Assembly: GCA_022606135.1 (NCBI GenBank)
Contig: JABYQN010000001.1
Coordinates: 4,588,001 to 4,652,000 of the forward strand
Origin: Fomes fomentarius
Lineage: Eukaryota; Basidiomycota; Agaricomycetes; Polyporales; Polyporaceae
Direction: 5' to 3'
DNA length: 64,000 nt
The notes under the pieces were generated by a model. The model saw nothing but the letters and a program-made list of their open reading frames with translations, did no database searches and was not told where the DNA came from. A program made the position numbers and the translations under genes. Below are positions 1-9,957 of this stretch, in pieces. Every line of letters starts with the position of its first letter. Within the stretch, counting starts at the first letter, position 1.

Positions 1-392
1 ACGAACAACCATTTGAGCTTCCCAGGGTTAGGATTGAGGAGAAGGATGGCGCGATACAGGCGTGCCAAGCCTCGGACTCTGTGGTAGACGGTATGGGGGA
101 GCGTATTGACGGCAGTGAACACTACGTCCTGATAGGCTTCCTGTACTTCTTCCGGCGGAAGGGAAGACATCTTGGCGTGGTAGGTGAGCTCGTAGAAATA
201 CTCGGCCCATGGCATGAGAGCGTTCTCGTCTAAGATGAAACCGAATGCTGCGGTGACGTCGACTCCTTGTCGGATGTACCCCTTGGGACGTTGGCGTTGT
301 GTAACTGAGGGAAGGGGAGGGGCTACGGGTAGTGCGGGTATTGCGGGTAGGGAGAGGAGAGTTGGGGCAGCTGGGGCAGCGGGTTCAGACAT
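1..392 (-). CDS. Small repeated family protein, copy A (partial, runs off window)
   Basis: The frame is open from an ATG at 392 to the window edge without a stop, so the C-terminal end lies outside. The product starts with an Ala/Pro-rich stretch of about 40 residues and then the conserved family domain, recognisable by FGFILDE, MPWAEYFYEL, SSLPPEE and LLNPNPGKLKWLFV, which it shares with the copies at 3764-4312, 4624-5178, 5608-6132 and 6548-7057. I do not recognise the domain. No signal peptide, membrane segment or catalytic motif is visible. A CRE-like palindrome lies about 180 nt upstream, further away than in the other copies. Confidence 0.75.
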   Translation of the reverse strand, partial: MSEPAAPAAPTLLSLPAIPALPVAPPLPSVTQRQRPKGYIRQGVDVTAAFGFILDENALMPWAEYFYELTYHAKMSSLPPEEVQEAYQDVVFTAVNTLPHTVYHRVRGLARLYRAILLLNPNPGKLKWLF

Positions 393-572
393 GGCGGAAC
401 TTGAGTTCAACGTCGAACGTTGTTGACGCTCCGATGGGTCTTCAAGCCGAGGAGGGTGTGCTGAAAGAGCACAGTCTGCAGGCTCGGACATGCCAGTGGG
501 CAGAGTAGGATCAAGTTCAACTCACGCGTCAATTAGGCGCCAATTGCGTGTGTCAGCTGTTACAAAAGTCAG

Positions 573-588
573 CGCGTGACGTCACACG
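573..588. promoter_or_regulatory. CRE-like palindrome upstream of copy A
   Basis: CGCGTGACGTCACACG, a near-match to the 16-base palindrome CGCGTGACGTCACGCG found upstream of other copies. The core TGACGTCA (577-584) is the full CRE/ATF site for bZIP factors. Confidence 0.5.
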
Positions 589-773
589 TTTTTACGCGTG
601 CCGCAGGTAGGCTCATACAAGCTGTATGGTTTGACACGACTTTCAAGGGAGGAGAGATACATATCGCCGACTGACTACTGTACAACCAACCTACTACGGC
701 GAGTGTCAGTAGATTTCGACGTTCGCATCATCATTGAACTCGGAGCTGGCATAGATCACCGCTCCGTGTGAGA

Positions 774-1301
774 TCAAAATCGAGCTATATCTAGAGTCAA
801 AAAATAGTTCGGTTCTTGGTCCCCAACCTTCAGCACCTCCGCCACCTTCTTGGTATCCTCCGGGTCGATTTCCAGGTGGAGTGCCGGCCGGCTGCTGTTG
901 TCCCTCAACACGAACAACCATCTGAGCTCGTCGGGGTCAGGGTTGAGAATAAGGAGTGCGCGGTCCAGACGCGGCAACCCTCGGACGTTACGATACATAT
1001 GAGGGAGTAAATTGACGACAGTGGAAATTATGCGCTGATAGGCTTTCTGTGCTTTCTCCGGTGAAAGGCAGGAAATAAATAACGTGGTAGAATATCTCGT
1101 GGTAATACTCGGCCCATGGCATGAGATTCGTCTTATCTAGGATAAAAGCGAATGCTGCCGTGACGTCCTCCCCTTGTCGGATGTGCGGGGCCTGGGGGCG
1201 GTGGCGGGATGCAGATGCGGGAAGGGCAGCGCTGCGGGTAATGGACGGGCAGGGGAAGTGGGTGCTGAGAGCGCAGGGTCTGTGTGTTCGGAATCGGACA
1301 T
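774..1301 (-). pseudogene. Small repeated family, copy B (frameshifted)
   Basis: The family domain is clear (HIRQGEDVTAAF, LMPWAEYY, VRGLPRLDRALLILNP, LRWLFVLRDNSSRPAL) but split over three frames. From the expected ATG at 1301 the N-terminal stretch is out of frame with the domain start. A further extra 4 bases near 1065-1075, at the position of the SLPPEE motif, shift the frame again. The last residues (NYFLTLDIARF) differ from the NWYRVLLYS ending of the intact copies. I read this as a decayed copy; introns do not explain the shifts. Confidence 0.75.
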
Positions 1302-1361
1302 GGCGGATGGAGTTCAACTGCAACTTGAAGTCGAGTTCAGTCACTGCCGCATCGAGCTTAG

Positions 1362-1377
1362 TGGGTGACGTCACACG
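1362..1377. promoter_or_regulatory. CRE-like palindrome upstream of copy B
   Basis: TGACGTCA at 1366-1373 with partly preserved flanks, 61 nt upstream of the copy B start position. It matches the position of the motif in copies C, D and E. Confidence 0.55.
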
Positions 1378-1798
1378 ACGATCGTGGGCCTATGTATGCC
1401 CGCATCTCTCGCTTCTTTGTAGTAATCGCAACTTGCTTGACTGTAATTGCGTCCCTGTGCTTGGCACCAAGATAACAGCCGTGACTTTCATACAAGCTCA
1501 CAAGATCTCGTCAACCCCCCGACTTTCCCAACTTCCTCATCCCCCTTCCACCATGTCACGACATCGTGACCGTGACCTTCCCGATCGGACTGGCATAGTG
1601 ACGCATTCGTTTCGTCTGCTTGCGGTTGTATCTCTAGATCTTGCTCACCTTGTTATCATTCAGTGGACGCATTTCCTATTCCACATGGTTCAGGCACTCA
1701 AATACGGTAGGATCTACTTCCGTACTCATCGATACTCATACTCGTCCTAGAAGGCATAACGGACACATTCACGAGTTCTGAAAGACTTAGATGGGCCG

Positions 1799-1891
1799 AC
1801 GGCAGCTATTAGCTATAGTTACGTCATTATAGATGTACCGTAGCGAGCCTAATATAGTATGTGCTTTGCGATTCCTCTAGGCTGAGCCATA
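1799..1891 (+). repeat. Direct repeat R1, copy 1
   Basis: About 90 nt beginning with CGGCAGCTATTAGCTATAG and ending near GCTGAGCCATAGG. It resembles 2853-2950 with many substitutions and small gaps. It suggests an old duplication inside the small-gene array. Confidence 0.55.
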
Positions 1892-2852
1892 GGTACGCCG
1901 CAGAGAAGTCACTAGCAGCCCGCGTGTTCTCTCGGGGAAACGAGAGCGCGAGAGCGCTTGATAGTCTAGAAAACACAACGCGTCATATGAGAATGGAAGA
2001 GCAGCAGGGGCTGCCTAGAGGAATATCAGGAACGATATTTATGGTAGTGAACTCCCCTCCGTCTGTCCTCGCATACGATCGTGGTAACTTGAAGTTGCAC
2101 TTCGGGTATTAGGAGTATGACGGATGGGAAATGAAACAAAGGGCTGATGGTAAGAAAGGGATCTCCGCAGGTGCAGTTGACACGACTCCGCTCACCCGGT
2201 GACTCGAATCGCTGCGGGTACGTCAGTCGGTCAAATCACCTTAGAACACTGTCGTCCTTGGTATGCAACGGGGAAGGAGCCGGACCGGCGGCGGGGTAGG
2301 AATTTCGCAGTAAACTTCGCAAGACATTGTGCTTACCATCCATGAGAATGATGTGATGAAGTAGACGCGGGACTCGTCCCGGCCGCCCAGTGGCATGGCC
2401 TGCACTGTAAAAGGTATCATAACCCGATCGCTTCTTGCCCATGCTCTGGCGGCTTGGAGGATAGTTGACATCGTATATCACCTAGTCGTGCTCCTCAGCC
2501 CAAGACCTGAGGCCCGAGTACGTCACGGTTCCCGAGAGACCCTTTCCATGCCTCGACTGACGGATCTTCGTAAAATTCTAGATCGTTCTCAATCCGTGGG
2601 CGACGATCATCTTGTACTGAGCTGGCCCGCCACTGCGCTGCCAATTCCGGTGAGCGTGAGGCATCACGACTACGAGCACACAGCTGCCTGACAGGAACAT
2701 CTTCATGTTGGTACCGTACTCCCCTGTGTTCTTGGGCAATGGGCAAATAGGGTACCTTGGTTCCGTACCTAGTATCAATGTTTACAATATAAGTTCCAAA
2801 GGCATGCAGTGGGGGCAGTATACACGAAGATGGACGCGCATCATACGTGTTC

Positions 2853-2950
2853 ACGGCAGCTGTTAGCTATAACGTCATCACAGATGTACCGGGGCTACAT
2901 ACCTGATATAGTACTTGTGTTGCAGTTCCTAGTACTCGCAAATTGAGCCA
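2853..2950 (+). repeat. Direct repeat R1, copy 2
   Basis: Degenerate second copy of 1799-1891, beginning CGGCAGCTGTTAGCTATAA and ending near AATTGAGCCATGG. The shared order of AGATGTACCG, GATATAGTA or AATATAGTA, and CAGTTCCT or CGATTCCT supports common origin. Confidence 0.55.
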
Positions 2951-3073
2951 TGGAGATTGTTACGTAGTAGGCACAGAAGTGAATCTTGAGCTTGTCGAGT
3001 CTCCAGTGAGTGAGAAACGGGGGGGGCACCGGTGCGACGAGAGCGAAGTTGTACATCTGCGGGGTACGATGCA

Positions 3074-3424
3074 TCAACGTTGAACGGTGGCGCTATGAGA
3101 AATGGAAGGACCACCCAGTAAGACAAACACCAGGAAAGTCAAATAACATCTGCAGTACGTTGAACTTGCCTCAGGCTCCGATCGTCGTCGGCTACAAAAT
3201 GCTTCTTCAAGTAGGCAATGTACTTGCCAGCGGCTGATGTCAGTGAAACCGAACGCGCGAGCGAACAAGTTCATGTTCACCCTAGTTTGACGTGAGATAA
3301 CTTCGTCGGATGTCGTGCGTGCGGCGGGAGTAGCGTGCAATGGTGCAGACAGCATCAGATCAGTACATGATGTACGATGGGCAGTAACGATTGCCATAGT
3401 AGTCGGATTGGTCACAACTGTCAT
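3074..3424 (-). pseudogene. Decayed locus behind a palindrome promoter
   Basis: An open frame starts 4 nt from a perfect copy of the palindrome, in the place where another array gene would be expected. The reading frame resembles coding sequence in two parts that are out of frame with each other: residues up to FARAFGFTDIS in one frame, then AAGKYIAYLKKHFVADDD in another. This looks like a frameshifted gene whose similarity to the neighbouring family is too weak to claim. It may instead be chance. Confidence 0.3.
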
Positions 3425-3427
3425 AAT

Positions 3428-3443
3428 CGCGTGACGTCACGCG
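3428..3443. promoter_or_regulatory. Perfect CRE-like palindrome
   Basis: CGCGTGACGTCACGCG, perfect 16-base palindrome. The sequence to its right resembles that to the right of the 573 site (ACGCGT, then a stretch containing TGTATGGTTTGAC), so palindrome and flank were duplicated together. Confidence 0.6.
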
Positions 3444-3763
3444 TCAGTACTACGCGTAACTGAGGAGCCGCTGGTGGTGGTCTGTGGCCGGGATAAATTG
3501 CAACTTGGAGAGGCGCAGTAGGCTAGTTGAAATTTTAGACTTCGAAGAGTTGTATGGTTTGACGCGACTTTCGAGGGAGGAAGAAGCATATGATCGGCTG
3601 ACTACATACTGTACACAACAATATACGGCGATACACCGTGACAACTTGAACAGTAGATTTCGCACTGAAGAGTGATCGTGCGCACTGGCATTGATCACCG
3701 CTTCGTGTAAGGTCAGATTCGAGCTGTGACAAATGAGACACTGGGACTGCACGCAGGCAACCT

Positions 3764-4312
3764 TCAACGATAATACAGAACCCGATACCACTTCGGCTCT
3801 TGCTCCCCAACCTTCAGTACCTCTGCTACCTTCTTGACATCCTCCGGGTCGAGTTTCAGGTCTAGTGCCGGCCGACTGCTGTTGTCCTTCAACACGAACA
3901 GCCATCTCAGCTTCTCGGGGTTGAGGAGAAGGATGGCGCGACGCAGGCGCGGCAAGCCTCTGACCCTGTGGTAGACGCGATGGGGCAGCGCATTGACGGC
4001 AGTGAACGCTATGGTCTCATAGGCTTTCCGTGCTTCTTCCGGTGGAAGGGAAGACAGCTTGACATCGTGGCCAAGCCCGTAGAAGTACTCGGCCCAGGGC
4101 ATGAGATTCGTCTCATCTAGGATGAAACCGAATGCTACCGTCACGTCCTCGCCTTGTCGGATGTGCGGCTTGGCGCGGTGGCGGGATGCAGGTGGGGGAA
4201 TGACGGGGGCTGGGGGTAGTGGGCGAGCATTGGCTGCAGGTGATGGAGTAGTGAGTAGAGGGGCATGAGCTACGGATGAGAGGGCAGGGTCTGCGTGTTC
4301 GGAAGAGGACAT
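3764..4312 (-). CDS. Small repeated family protein, copy C (182 aa)
   Basis: Single-exon frame from ATG at 4312. Residues 1-45 are rich in Ala, Pro and Ser (MSSSEHADPALSS start); the family domain fills the rest. Strongly conserved blocks are HIRQGEDVTVAFGFILDE, MPWAEYFY, SSLPPEEARKAYE, VRGLPRLRRAILLLNP, LRWLFVLKDNSSRPALDL and DPEDVKKVAEVLKVGEQEP. No membrane segment or known catalytic motif is seen, so a soluble intracellular protein is likely. The N-terminus is closest to copy D. The perfect palindrome lies 54 nt upstream of the ATG. Function unknown. Confidence 0.85.
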   Translation of the reverse strand: MSSSEHADPALSSVAHAPLLTTPSPAANARPLPPAPVIPPPASRHRAKPHIRQGEDVTVAFGFILDETNLMPWAEYFYGLGHDVKLSSLPPEEARKAYETIAFTAVNALPHRVYHRVRGLPRLRRAILLLNPEKLRWLFVLKDNSSRPALDLKLDPEDVKKVAEVLKVGEQEPKWYRVLYYR

Positions 4313-4365
4313 GGTGGATGAAGGTCAACGTTCAACGTTCAACGTTGCAGCCCTCTCATATGTTT

Positions 4366-4381
4366 CGCGTGACGTCACGCG
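4366..4381. promoter_or_regulatory. Perfect CRE-like palindrome upstream of copy C
   Basis: CGCGTGACGTCACGCG, 54 nt before the ATG of copy C, followed by TTGCTACACGTACCCC, which recurs in variant form after the sites of copies D and E. Confidence 0.7.
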
Positions 4382-4623
4382 TTGCTACACGTACCCCGGC
4401 GCCCGCGGGTGAACTGAACTTTGATGACAAAATCACGACTTGGACCAGTGGTTCGAGACTATGGGATTGGCAGGGCAAAAAGAAGCCATAGTATAATCGT
4501 CGGAATCATCTGATTATCGTACATACAGTTCATCGAGCCTCGGCAAACAGGTAGGTTAAATGACGTGTGCTCTGATCGAAGCCATATGAGACAGGATACT
4601 GTACGCAAGAAAGAACCACATCT

Positions 4624-5178
4624 TCAACTATATAACAAAACCCGATACCAGTTCGGTTCTTGGTTTCCAACCTTCAGCACCTCCGCCACCTTCTTGATAT
4701 CCTCTGGGTCGATTTCTAGATCGAGTGCTGGCCGACTGCTGTTGTCCCTCAACACGAACAACCATTTGAGCTTCCCAGGGTTAGGATTGAGGAGAAGGAT
4801 GGCACGACGCAGCCGCGGCAAGCCTCGGACTCTACGGTAGACGCGAAAGGGGAGTAAATTGACGGCAGTAAACACGATGCGCTCGAAGGCTTTGCGTGCT
4901 TCTTCCGGTGGAAGGGAGGACATCTTGGTGCCGTGGCGAAGCTCGTAGAAGTACTCGGCCCATGGCATGAGAGTCGGCTCGTCCAGAATGAAACCGAATG
5001 CTACCGTAACGTCCTCGCCTTGTCGGATGTGTGGCCTGGCGCGGTGGCGGGATGCAAGTGGGAGAATGACGGGGGCCGGGGGTAGTGGGCGAACATTGGC
5101 TGCAGATGCTGGAGTAGTGAGTAGAGGGGCAGGAGCTACGGATGAGAGGAGAGGGTCTGCGTGTTCGGAAGAGGACAT
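4624..5178 (-). CDS. Small repeated family protein, copy D (184 aa)
   Basis: Single exon from ATG at 5178. Ala/Pro-rich N-terminus to about residue 48, then the family domain to the end (NWYRVLLYS). In the domain it is closest to copy F (both have ELRHGTKM and ARKAFERIVF or TRKAFERIVF), while its N-terminus is closest to copy C, so the copies look mosaic. The 3' flank (CATATGAGACAGGATACTG, then CAACTATATAACAAAACCC) is shared with copy F and in variant form with copy E, so each duplication unit carries its own 3' flank. Function unknown. Confidence 0.87.
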   Translation of the reverse strand: MSSSEHADPLLSSVAPAPLLTTPASAANVRPLPPAPVILPLASRHRARPHIRQGEDVTVAFGFILDEPTLMPWAEYFYELRHGTKMSSLPPEEARKAFERIVFTAVNLLPFRVYRRVRGLPRLRRAILLLNPNPGKLKWLFVLRDNSSRPALDLEIDPEDIKKVAEVLKVGNQEPNWYRVLLYS

Positions 5179-5227
5179 GGTGGATGAAGGCCAACATGCA
5201 AGATCAACGTTGCCCTCTCATATGTAT

Positions 5228-5243
5228 CGCGTGACGTCACGCG
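5228..5243. promoter_or_regulatory. Perfect CRE-like palindrome upstream of copy D
   Basis: CGCGTGACGTCACGCG, 50 nt upstream of the copy D ATG. Confidence 0.7.
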
Positions 5244-5607
5244 TTGCTACGCGTATTACCCCGCCCAGTCGCTAATGAACCAAACTTTGATGACGAAATC
5301 ACGACTCGGACAAGTGATTCGAGACTGAGATTGTATGGGGATGGCAGAGCAGGAAGGAGCCATAGTATCATCAGCGGAATCATCTGACTATTGTACACGA
5401 TGTTATACGATCATTCACAACCAACCCGCCAGTACTACAAGGGCCTAGAACGGGTGTCAGTGGGTTGGGCATTGGATAGTTATGGCGCGCACGTATGATC
5501 GCATCGTGTATGTTCGAATTCGTGGGGCAAAACGGATAGGTAAACTGGGGCTAGGATCGGAACCAAATGAGACAGGGTCCTGTACGCAAGGAAGAACAAC
5601 CATACCT

Positions 5608-6132
5608 TCAACTATACAACAAAACCCGATACCATTTCGGTTCTTGATCCCCAACCTTCAGCACCTCCGCTGCCTTCTTGATATCCTCCGGGTCGATTTC
5701 TAGATCGAGTGCCGGCCGGCTGCTGTTGTCCCTCAACACGAACAACCATCTGAGCTTCCCGGGCTGGGGGTTGAGGAGAAGGATGGCGCGATGTAGGCGT
5801 GGCAAGCCTCGGACGTTACGGTAGACACGATTAGGGAGTAGATTGACGGCAGTGAACAAGATGAAATCATAGGCTTTCTTTGCTTCTTCCGGCGGGAGGG
5901 AAGACAACTTGACGTGGTAGGCGAGCTCGTAGTAGTACTCGGCCCATGGCTTGAGAGTCGGCTCGTCCAGAATGAAACCGAATGCTACCGTGACGTCCTC
6001 CCCCTGCCGGACGAACCCCTTGCGGGATGCAGATGCAGGATGGGCTGGGGCTGCAGGGGCAGCAGGTGATGGAGCAGTGGGTATTAGAGCTGCGGATGAG
6101 AGGGTAGGGTCTGCGTCTTCGGGATGCAACAT
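5608..6132 (-). CDS. Small repeated family protein, copy E (174 aa)
   Basis: I chose the ATG at 6132 (MLHPEDADPTLSS), which aligns with the ATG of copies C and D; an extension further upstream would need a TTG start. The Ala/Pro-rich N-terminus is shorter and has its own sequence. The family domain begins near FVRQGEDVTVAFGFILDE and ends KWYRVLLYS. It differs from the others in ELAYHVKLSSLPPEEAKKAY and VYRNVRGLPRLHRAI. A palindrome with one mismatch lies 52 nt upstream. Function unknown. Confidence 0.85.
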   Translation of the reverse strand: MLHPEDADPTLSSAALIPTAPSPAAPAAPAHPASASRKGFVRQGEDVTVAFGFILDEPTLKPWAEYYYELAYHVKLSSLPPEEAKKAYDFILFTAVNLLPNRVYRNVRGLPRLHRAILLLNPQPGKLRWLFVLRDNSSRPALDLEIDPEDIKKAAEVLKVGDQEPKWYRVLLYS

Positions 6133-6183
6133 GTTGGATGAAGTCAATATGCAGGTTCAACGTTGCCGCCCTCTCATATGTAT

Positions 6184-6199
6184 CGCGTGATGTCACGCG
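6184..6199. promoter_or_regulatory. CRE-like palindrome upstream of copy E (one mismatch)
   Basis: CGCGTGATGTCACGCG, 52 nt upstream of the ATG at 6132. The core is TGATGTCA instead of TGACGTCA. Confidence 0.6.
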
Positions 6200-6547
6200 T
6201 TGTTACATGTACCCCGCCGCGGCTGGTGAACTGAACTTCGATGACGAACTTATCACGACTCGGACAGGTTGTAAGGGGACTGGCAGGGCAGAAAGAAGCC
6301 CTATAATAATCGTCGGAATCATCTCATTATTGTACATAACATTATACGATCATCCACAACCCACCCGCCGATATTACAACGGCTTAGAGCGTATGTCAGT
6401 ACGTTTGGCATCGGAGAGAATCGTATGCACATCTCACCATATCGTCAATGTTCGTGTTCATTGGCAAACAGATAGATGAAATCAGGTGTGCTCTGATCGA
6501 AGCCATATGAGACAGGATACTGTACGCAAGGAAGATCAATCGCACCT

Positions 6548-7057
6548 TCAACTATACAACAAAACCCGATACCAGTTCGGTTCTTGGTCCCCAACCTTCA
6601 GCACCTCCGCCACCTTCTTGATATCCTCCGGGTCGATTTCCAGGTCGAGTGCTGGCCGACTGCTATTGTCCCTCAACACAAACAACCATCTGAGCTTCCC
6701 AGGGTTAGGATTGAGGAGAAGGATGGCGCGACGCAGGCGCGGCAAGCCTCGGACTCTATGGTAAACGCGAAAGGGGAGTGAATTGACGGCAGTAAACACG
6801 ATGCGCTCGAAGGCTTTGCGTGTCTCTTCCGGTGGAAGGGAGGTCATCTTGGTGCCGTGGCGAAGCTCGTAGAAGTACTCGGCCCATGGCATGAGATTCG
6901 ACTCATCCAGGATGAAACCGAATGCTACCGTAACGTCCTCGCCTTGTCGGATGTGCGGCTTGGCGCGGTGGCGGGATGCAAGTGGGGGAATGACGGGGGC
7001 TGGGGGTAGTGAGCGAACAGGGGCAGCGGGGGCTGGGGGGGTAGCGGGAGCAGACAT
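6548..7057 (-). CDS. Small repeated family protein, copy F (169 aa)
   Basis: Start taken at ATG 7057 (MSAPATPPAPAAP); a longer form would need TTG. The domain is nearly the same as in copy D (ELRHGTKMTSLPPEETRKAF, NWYRVLLYS), but the N-terminal Ala/Pro stretch resembles copy A. This is the first gene of the array in the direction of transcription. Unlike the others it has no TGACGTCA palindrome in the 200 nt upstream, so the duplication that made it may have lost the promoter or it may be controlled differently. Confidence 0.85.
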   Translation of the reverse strand: MSAPATPPAPAAPVRSLPPAPVIPPLASRHRAKPHIRQGEDVTVAFGFILDESNLMPWAEYFYELRHGTKMTSLPPEETRKAFERIVFTAVNSLPFRVYHRVRGLPRLRRAILLLNPNPGKLRWLFVLRDNSSRPALDLEIDPEDIKKVAEVLKVGDQEPNWYRVLLYS

Positions 7058-7550
7058 GGTGTTCAATGTTCAACGTGTTTGGCGCTTGGATCTGTGTTTA
7101 ACTGAGGAGGAACGTGGTATTATGTAATACAGCGACGCTCTACTAATTCAAGGTCCGCTACGCGAGTGGTCTTTCATCATGAGCGCCCACAGACAAAGGG
7201 GCCCAACAATAAGTACGTTTCACAGCCGGTGCACGAGTATGGAGATATGATCATCGAACAATACAGTCCTCTTACACTGCTTCGATGACGTGTTGCATTC
7301 ACATGTCGCCGAGTCTTTGTGCCGCGTTGATGTCGCTATTGTTCATGGACAATTGCTCTCGTACCAAGCGTCCTGCCGCCTTGGCATGCATACGACAATG
7401 CCAGACAAGTAATGCCGTCACCAATGTTTCTCATTGTTCGCCGTAATAATCCATGACTACAATCCATATATATGTATAGGCGATGTCTGGAACGAAGCAT
7501 CTAATCGCTTTACTTTTTCCACACTCAGTCCGCACTTCCCGACCTTCAAC

Positions 7551-9384
7551 ATGGCTAAAAAATCGAGGGCAAGACGCTTCAAGTTCGTCTCTTCGGAGCG
7601 CATAAAGCTCCTTATTACAACTGCTTATTCTACTTTCCATAACTCCCGTAACCTCGAGGTCGAGTATTACACTGCATACATGCTAACCCTCGACGAGGTG
7701 GCTAACATACCCGGCCACGGCGCTCTGATCGCTCGTCAACAACCCACTATGTGGCTCTCAAAGGAGAATGAAGAGCTGCTCCCAAGGGAGGAACTTATAG
7801 CCAGGTATCGAGACGGCTACAGTGACGATGAAGGCGATCGTGATGATCATCCAGGTAAGTTTGTTCTTGGTTTGGTTCAAAAAATACACGCCTGACACAA
7901 CCCATCAGACCCCTCCAACGAGGCTCGCAGGCCCAATCGCTTGCGGGAGAAGGCGGATGCTGTAGAGCGAGCGATGGCAGAATTCCGGGAGCTACTAGGT
8001 ACAGATGCAGAGCCTGTCCTTAAGCCCGCTGCAACCACTGAAGAAGGTGAGAATCCCGCCATTCCCCGCCCTTGAGTCACACTGATCAGGATTCAGATGT
8101 TGGGGACTTGTCTATCGCGACGATCCAGACGATCCCCGACGGTAAAGCGACGGAGAAAGAACCGGATGGCGTGGTCTGCCATATCTGCGTCATTGACGTT
8201 GAAGAACCACTGAACGACTCCAATGCACGTTTCGCCTGGGAGAGAAGACACGGCAAGAAGACCAATCATATGTGCTTCCCCGCTATGCTGGAGCTCAAGA
8301 GATCGCCCTCCCGCCCCCTTCGTGACGGGCAGCTGTTTACCATGAGAGAGCAACTACTGCGACAGGCAGAGATGGAATTGCAGCTCTACTGTTCCCTCCA
8401 GTTTGCACGCGATCAACGTGCATCAGAGGTTGTCGCGATCTCTGGAGCGGGGGGTTGGTGGAGATGGGTCAAGTTCACAAGAGATGAGATACCTCCCTAC
8501 CCCCTCCTTCTAGCCTACCGCAACGTGGAGCTCTATGATGAAGAAGCCGAGGAGATGTACTTTGATACATACGAGACGTCATTCACTGAGAAGTTTGATG
8601 CAGCAGAGATCCATTACATGGGGAGCAAGGAGTCCGACGCCGAGTGGACGAGGCTTCGAGAGGAGGGTTTGATCCCCATACTCGAGGCACACCGCACCGA
8701 TTATCCCCGCCTCTTCCAGCCCCCGCCGGCTCTAGCTCACGCTGCGAACGAAGGGGAAGAGAATCAAGCAGGCCCCAGCGGCGTCGCGAACCAGGCCGCC
8801 GAGTCCGCGGCGCCGGCCCCAGCCAGGGCACGCCGTGGAAAGCGAGCCGATAGCCCTCCTGCCGCCGGCCAGACGGAGGTCAACGATGCTGCAAGCGGTC
8901 GTGTCTCTAGCCGTCGTACGACCCGAGCCGCTGCGAAGAAGGCGAAGGCGAATCAGACTGGGACGAGTGCTCAGGCTGGCAGGCCGACGCGCCAGGCCCA
9001 AGAGAATCCAGCAGGCCCGAGCGGCGTCGCAAACCAGGCCGTCGAGCCAGCGGCTCCGACCCCAGCCACGAGACGCCGTGCAGGTGGAAGGCGAGCCAAC
9101 AGCCCTCGTGCTGCCGGCCAGACAGAGGTGAGTGATTCTTGCAAACGGTGGTGCCTCTGGCAGTCGCCCGACGGGCCGCTCACGCTGGGAAGCAGACGAA
9201 CGATAACCAGCCTGAGGCTGGGACGAGCGCGCAGACTGGCAGACAGGCGCGCGGGAACAAAGCGAGGCAGGCCCAGGCCCAGGCGCGTGCTCAAGCTCAA
9301 GCTGGATCGAGTGATGATGCGAACGAAGCCGGGATGGGCGGGGCCGGTCGCGACAGGAAGGGGAAGGGGCGTATGCGCGGTTGA
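7551..9384 (+). CDS. Unknown protein with C-terminal basic repeats (553 aa, 4 exons)
   Basis: Exons 7551-7854, 7909-8046, 8097-9127 and 9196-9384 join in frame with GT-AG introns of 54, 50 and 68 nt. The N-terminus is basic (MAKKSRARRFKFVSSERIK); the middle holds a Cys/His/Trp-rich globular part (VVCHICVIDVEEP, GGWWRWVKFTRDEIPPYPLL). The last 200 residues are low-complexity, rich in Ala, Pro, Arg and Gln, with two tandem repeats (about 8757-8999 and 9000-9250) sharing AGPSGVANQA and AAGQTEV. The basic tail could direct it to the nucleus; that is inference. I do not recognise a family. Intron 3 lies inside the second repeat and is homologous to coding sequence of the first. Confidence 0.75.
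8757..9250 (+). repeat. Two tandem in-gene repeats of about 243 nt
   Basis: Unit 1 (8757-8999) and unit 2 (9000 to about 9250) both read AAGAGAATC, then GGCGTCGC, then AACCAGGCCG, then GCCGGCCAGAC. Unit 2 carries an extra T near 9138 and a GTGAGT splice donor at 9128 where unit 1 reads GTCAAC. Confidence 0.8.
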
Positions 9385-9957
9385 CTAGTGTGAGCTTGTT
9401 AAGTACGTGATAGTAGTAACAATGTATTAGCATCTGCCAGTGCGTGTATAACCTGTGACCGATACTCGGACGATTGTGCAGTCCAGCGCTGTGGTACAAC
9501 TTGAATGGTTGAAGAGCTGTTGCTCGGTCAAGCAATCAAATCATATCAGATGAGCTTTAGTTGTGGTTGTCTCAGGGTCGTCTTGCAGGCGGAACGGCGG
9601 CCTGCCGATGTCTAAGTGACTTCCTTCAAAATAGTACATCCGAGTTCGAGTCGAAACCCGATAGCGATTCAGCACTTATTCATGTACTCCGGCTTGCGCG
9701 TTGAGTACCGAGTGTTCCCACTGGCAGGATTACGAGGAGGATGGGGCTACGGGCGGCTGCAGTGTGGCCATCGTATTCACTGATTAGTGCTGGCACAGTA
9801 CTTAAGTGTAAGTAGATATCGAATTACGTGCTTCCAACACGTTACAGTCATCAAGAATACTAGTCAGTACTACCCAGACATTAATTTAAGCCCATGCACG
9901 AACGTAAAATAAGCCTACGATGCCATATCGGGGTTGCAAGGGCTAGTACCACTCTAG
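9385..9957. other. Intergenic stretch
   Basis: Between the 3' ends of two convergent genes. I see no coding potential, RNA gene or repeat in it. Confidence 0.6.

Larger units (their letters stand above)
1378..3073. other. Non-coding or decayed stretch
   Basis: No gene I can support. A short plus-strand ORF (1553-1750, 65 codons) has a pyrimidine-rich leader before its ATG, but no recognisable protein. Minus-strand ORFs around 2495-2854 shift frame repeatedly and look decayed. The stretch holds a direct repeat pair (1799-1891 and 2853-2950). Confidence 0.5.

Noticed and set aside
8732..9535. Minus-strand ORF of 267 codons
   Set aside because: Antisense to the low-complexity Ala/Pro/Arg repeats of the unknown gene; no domain.
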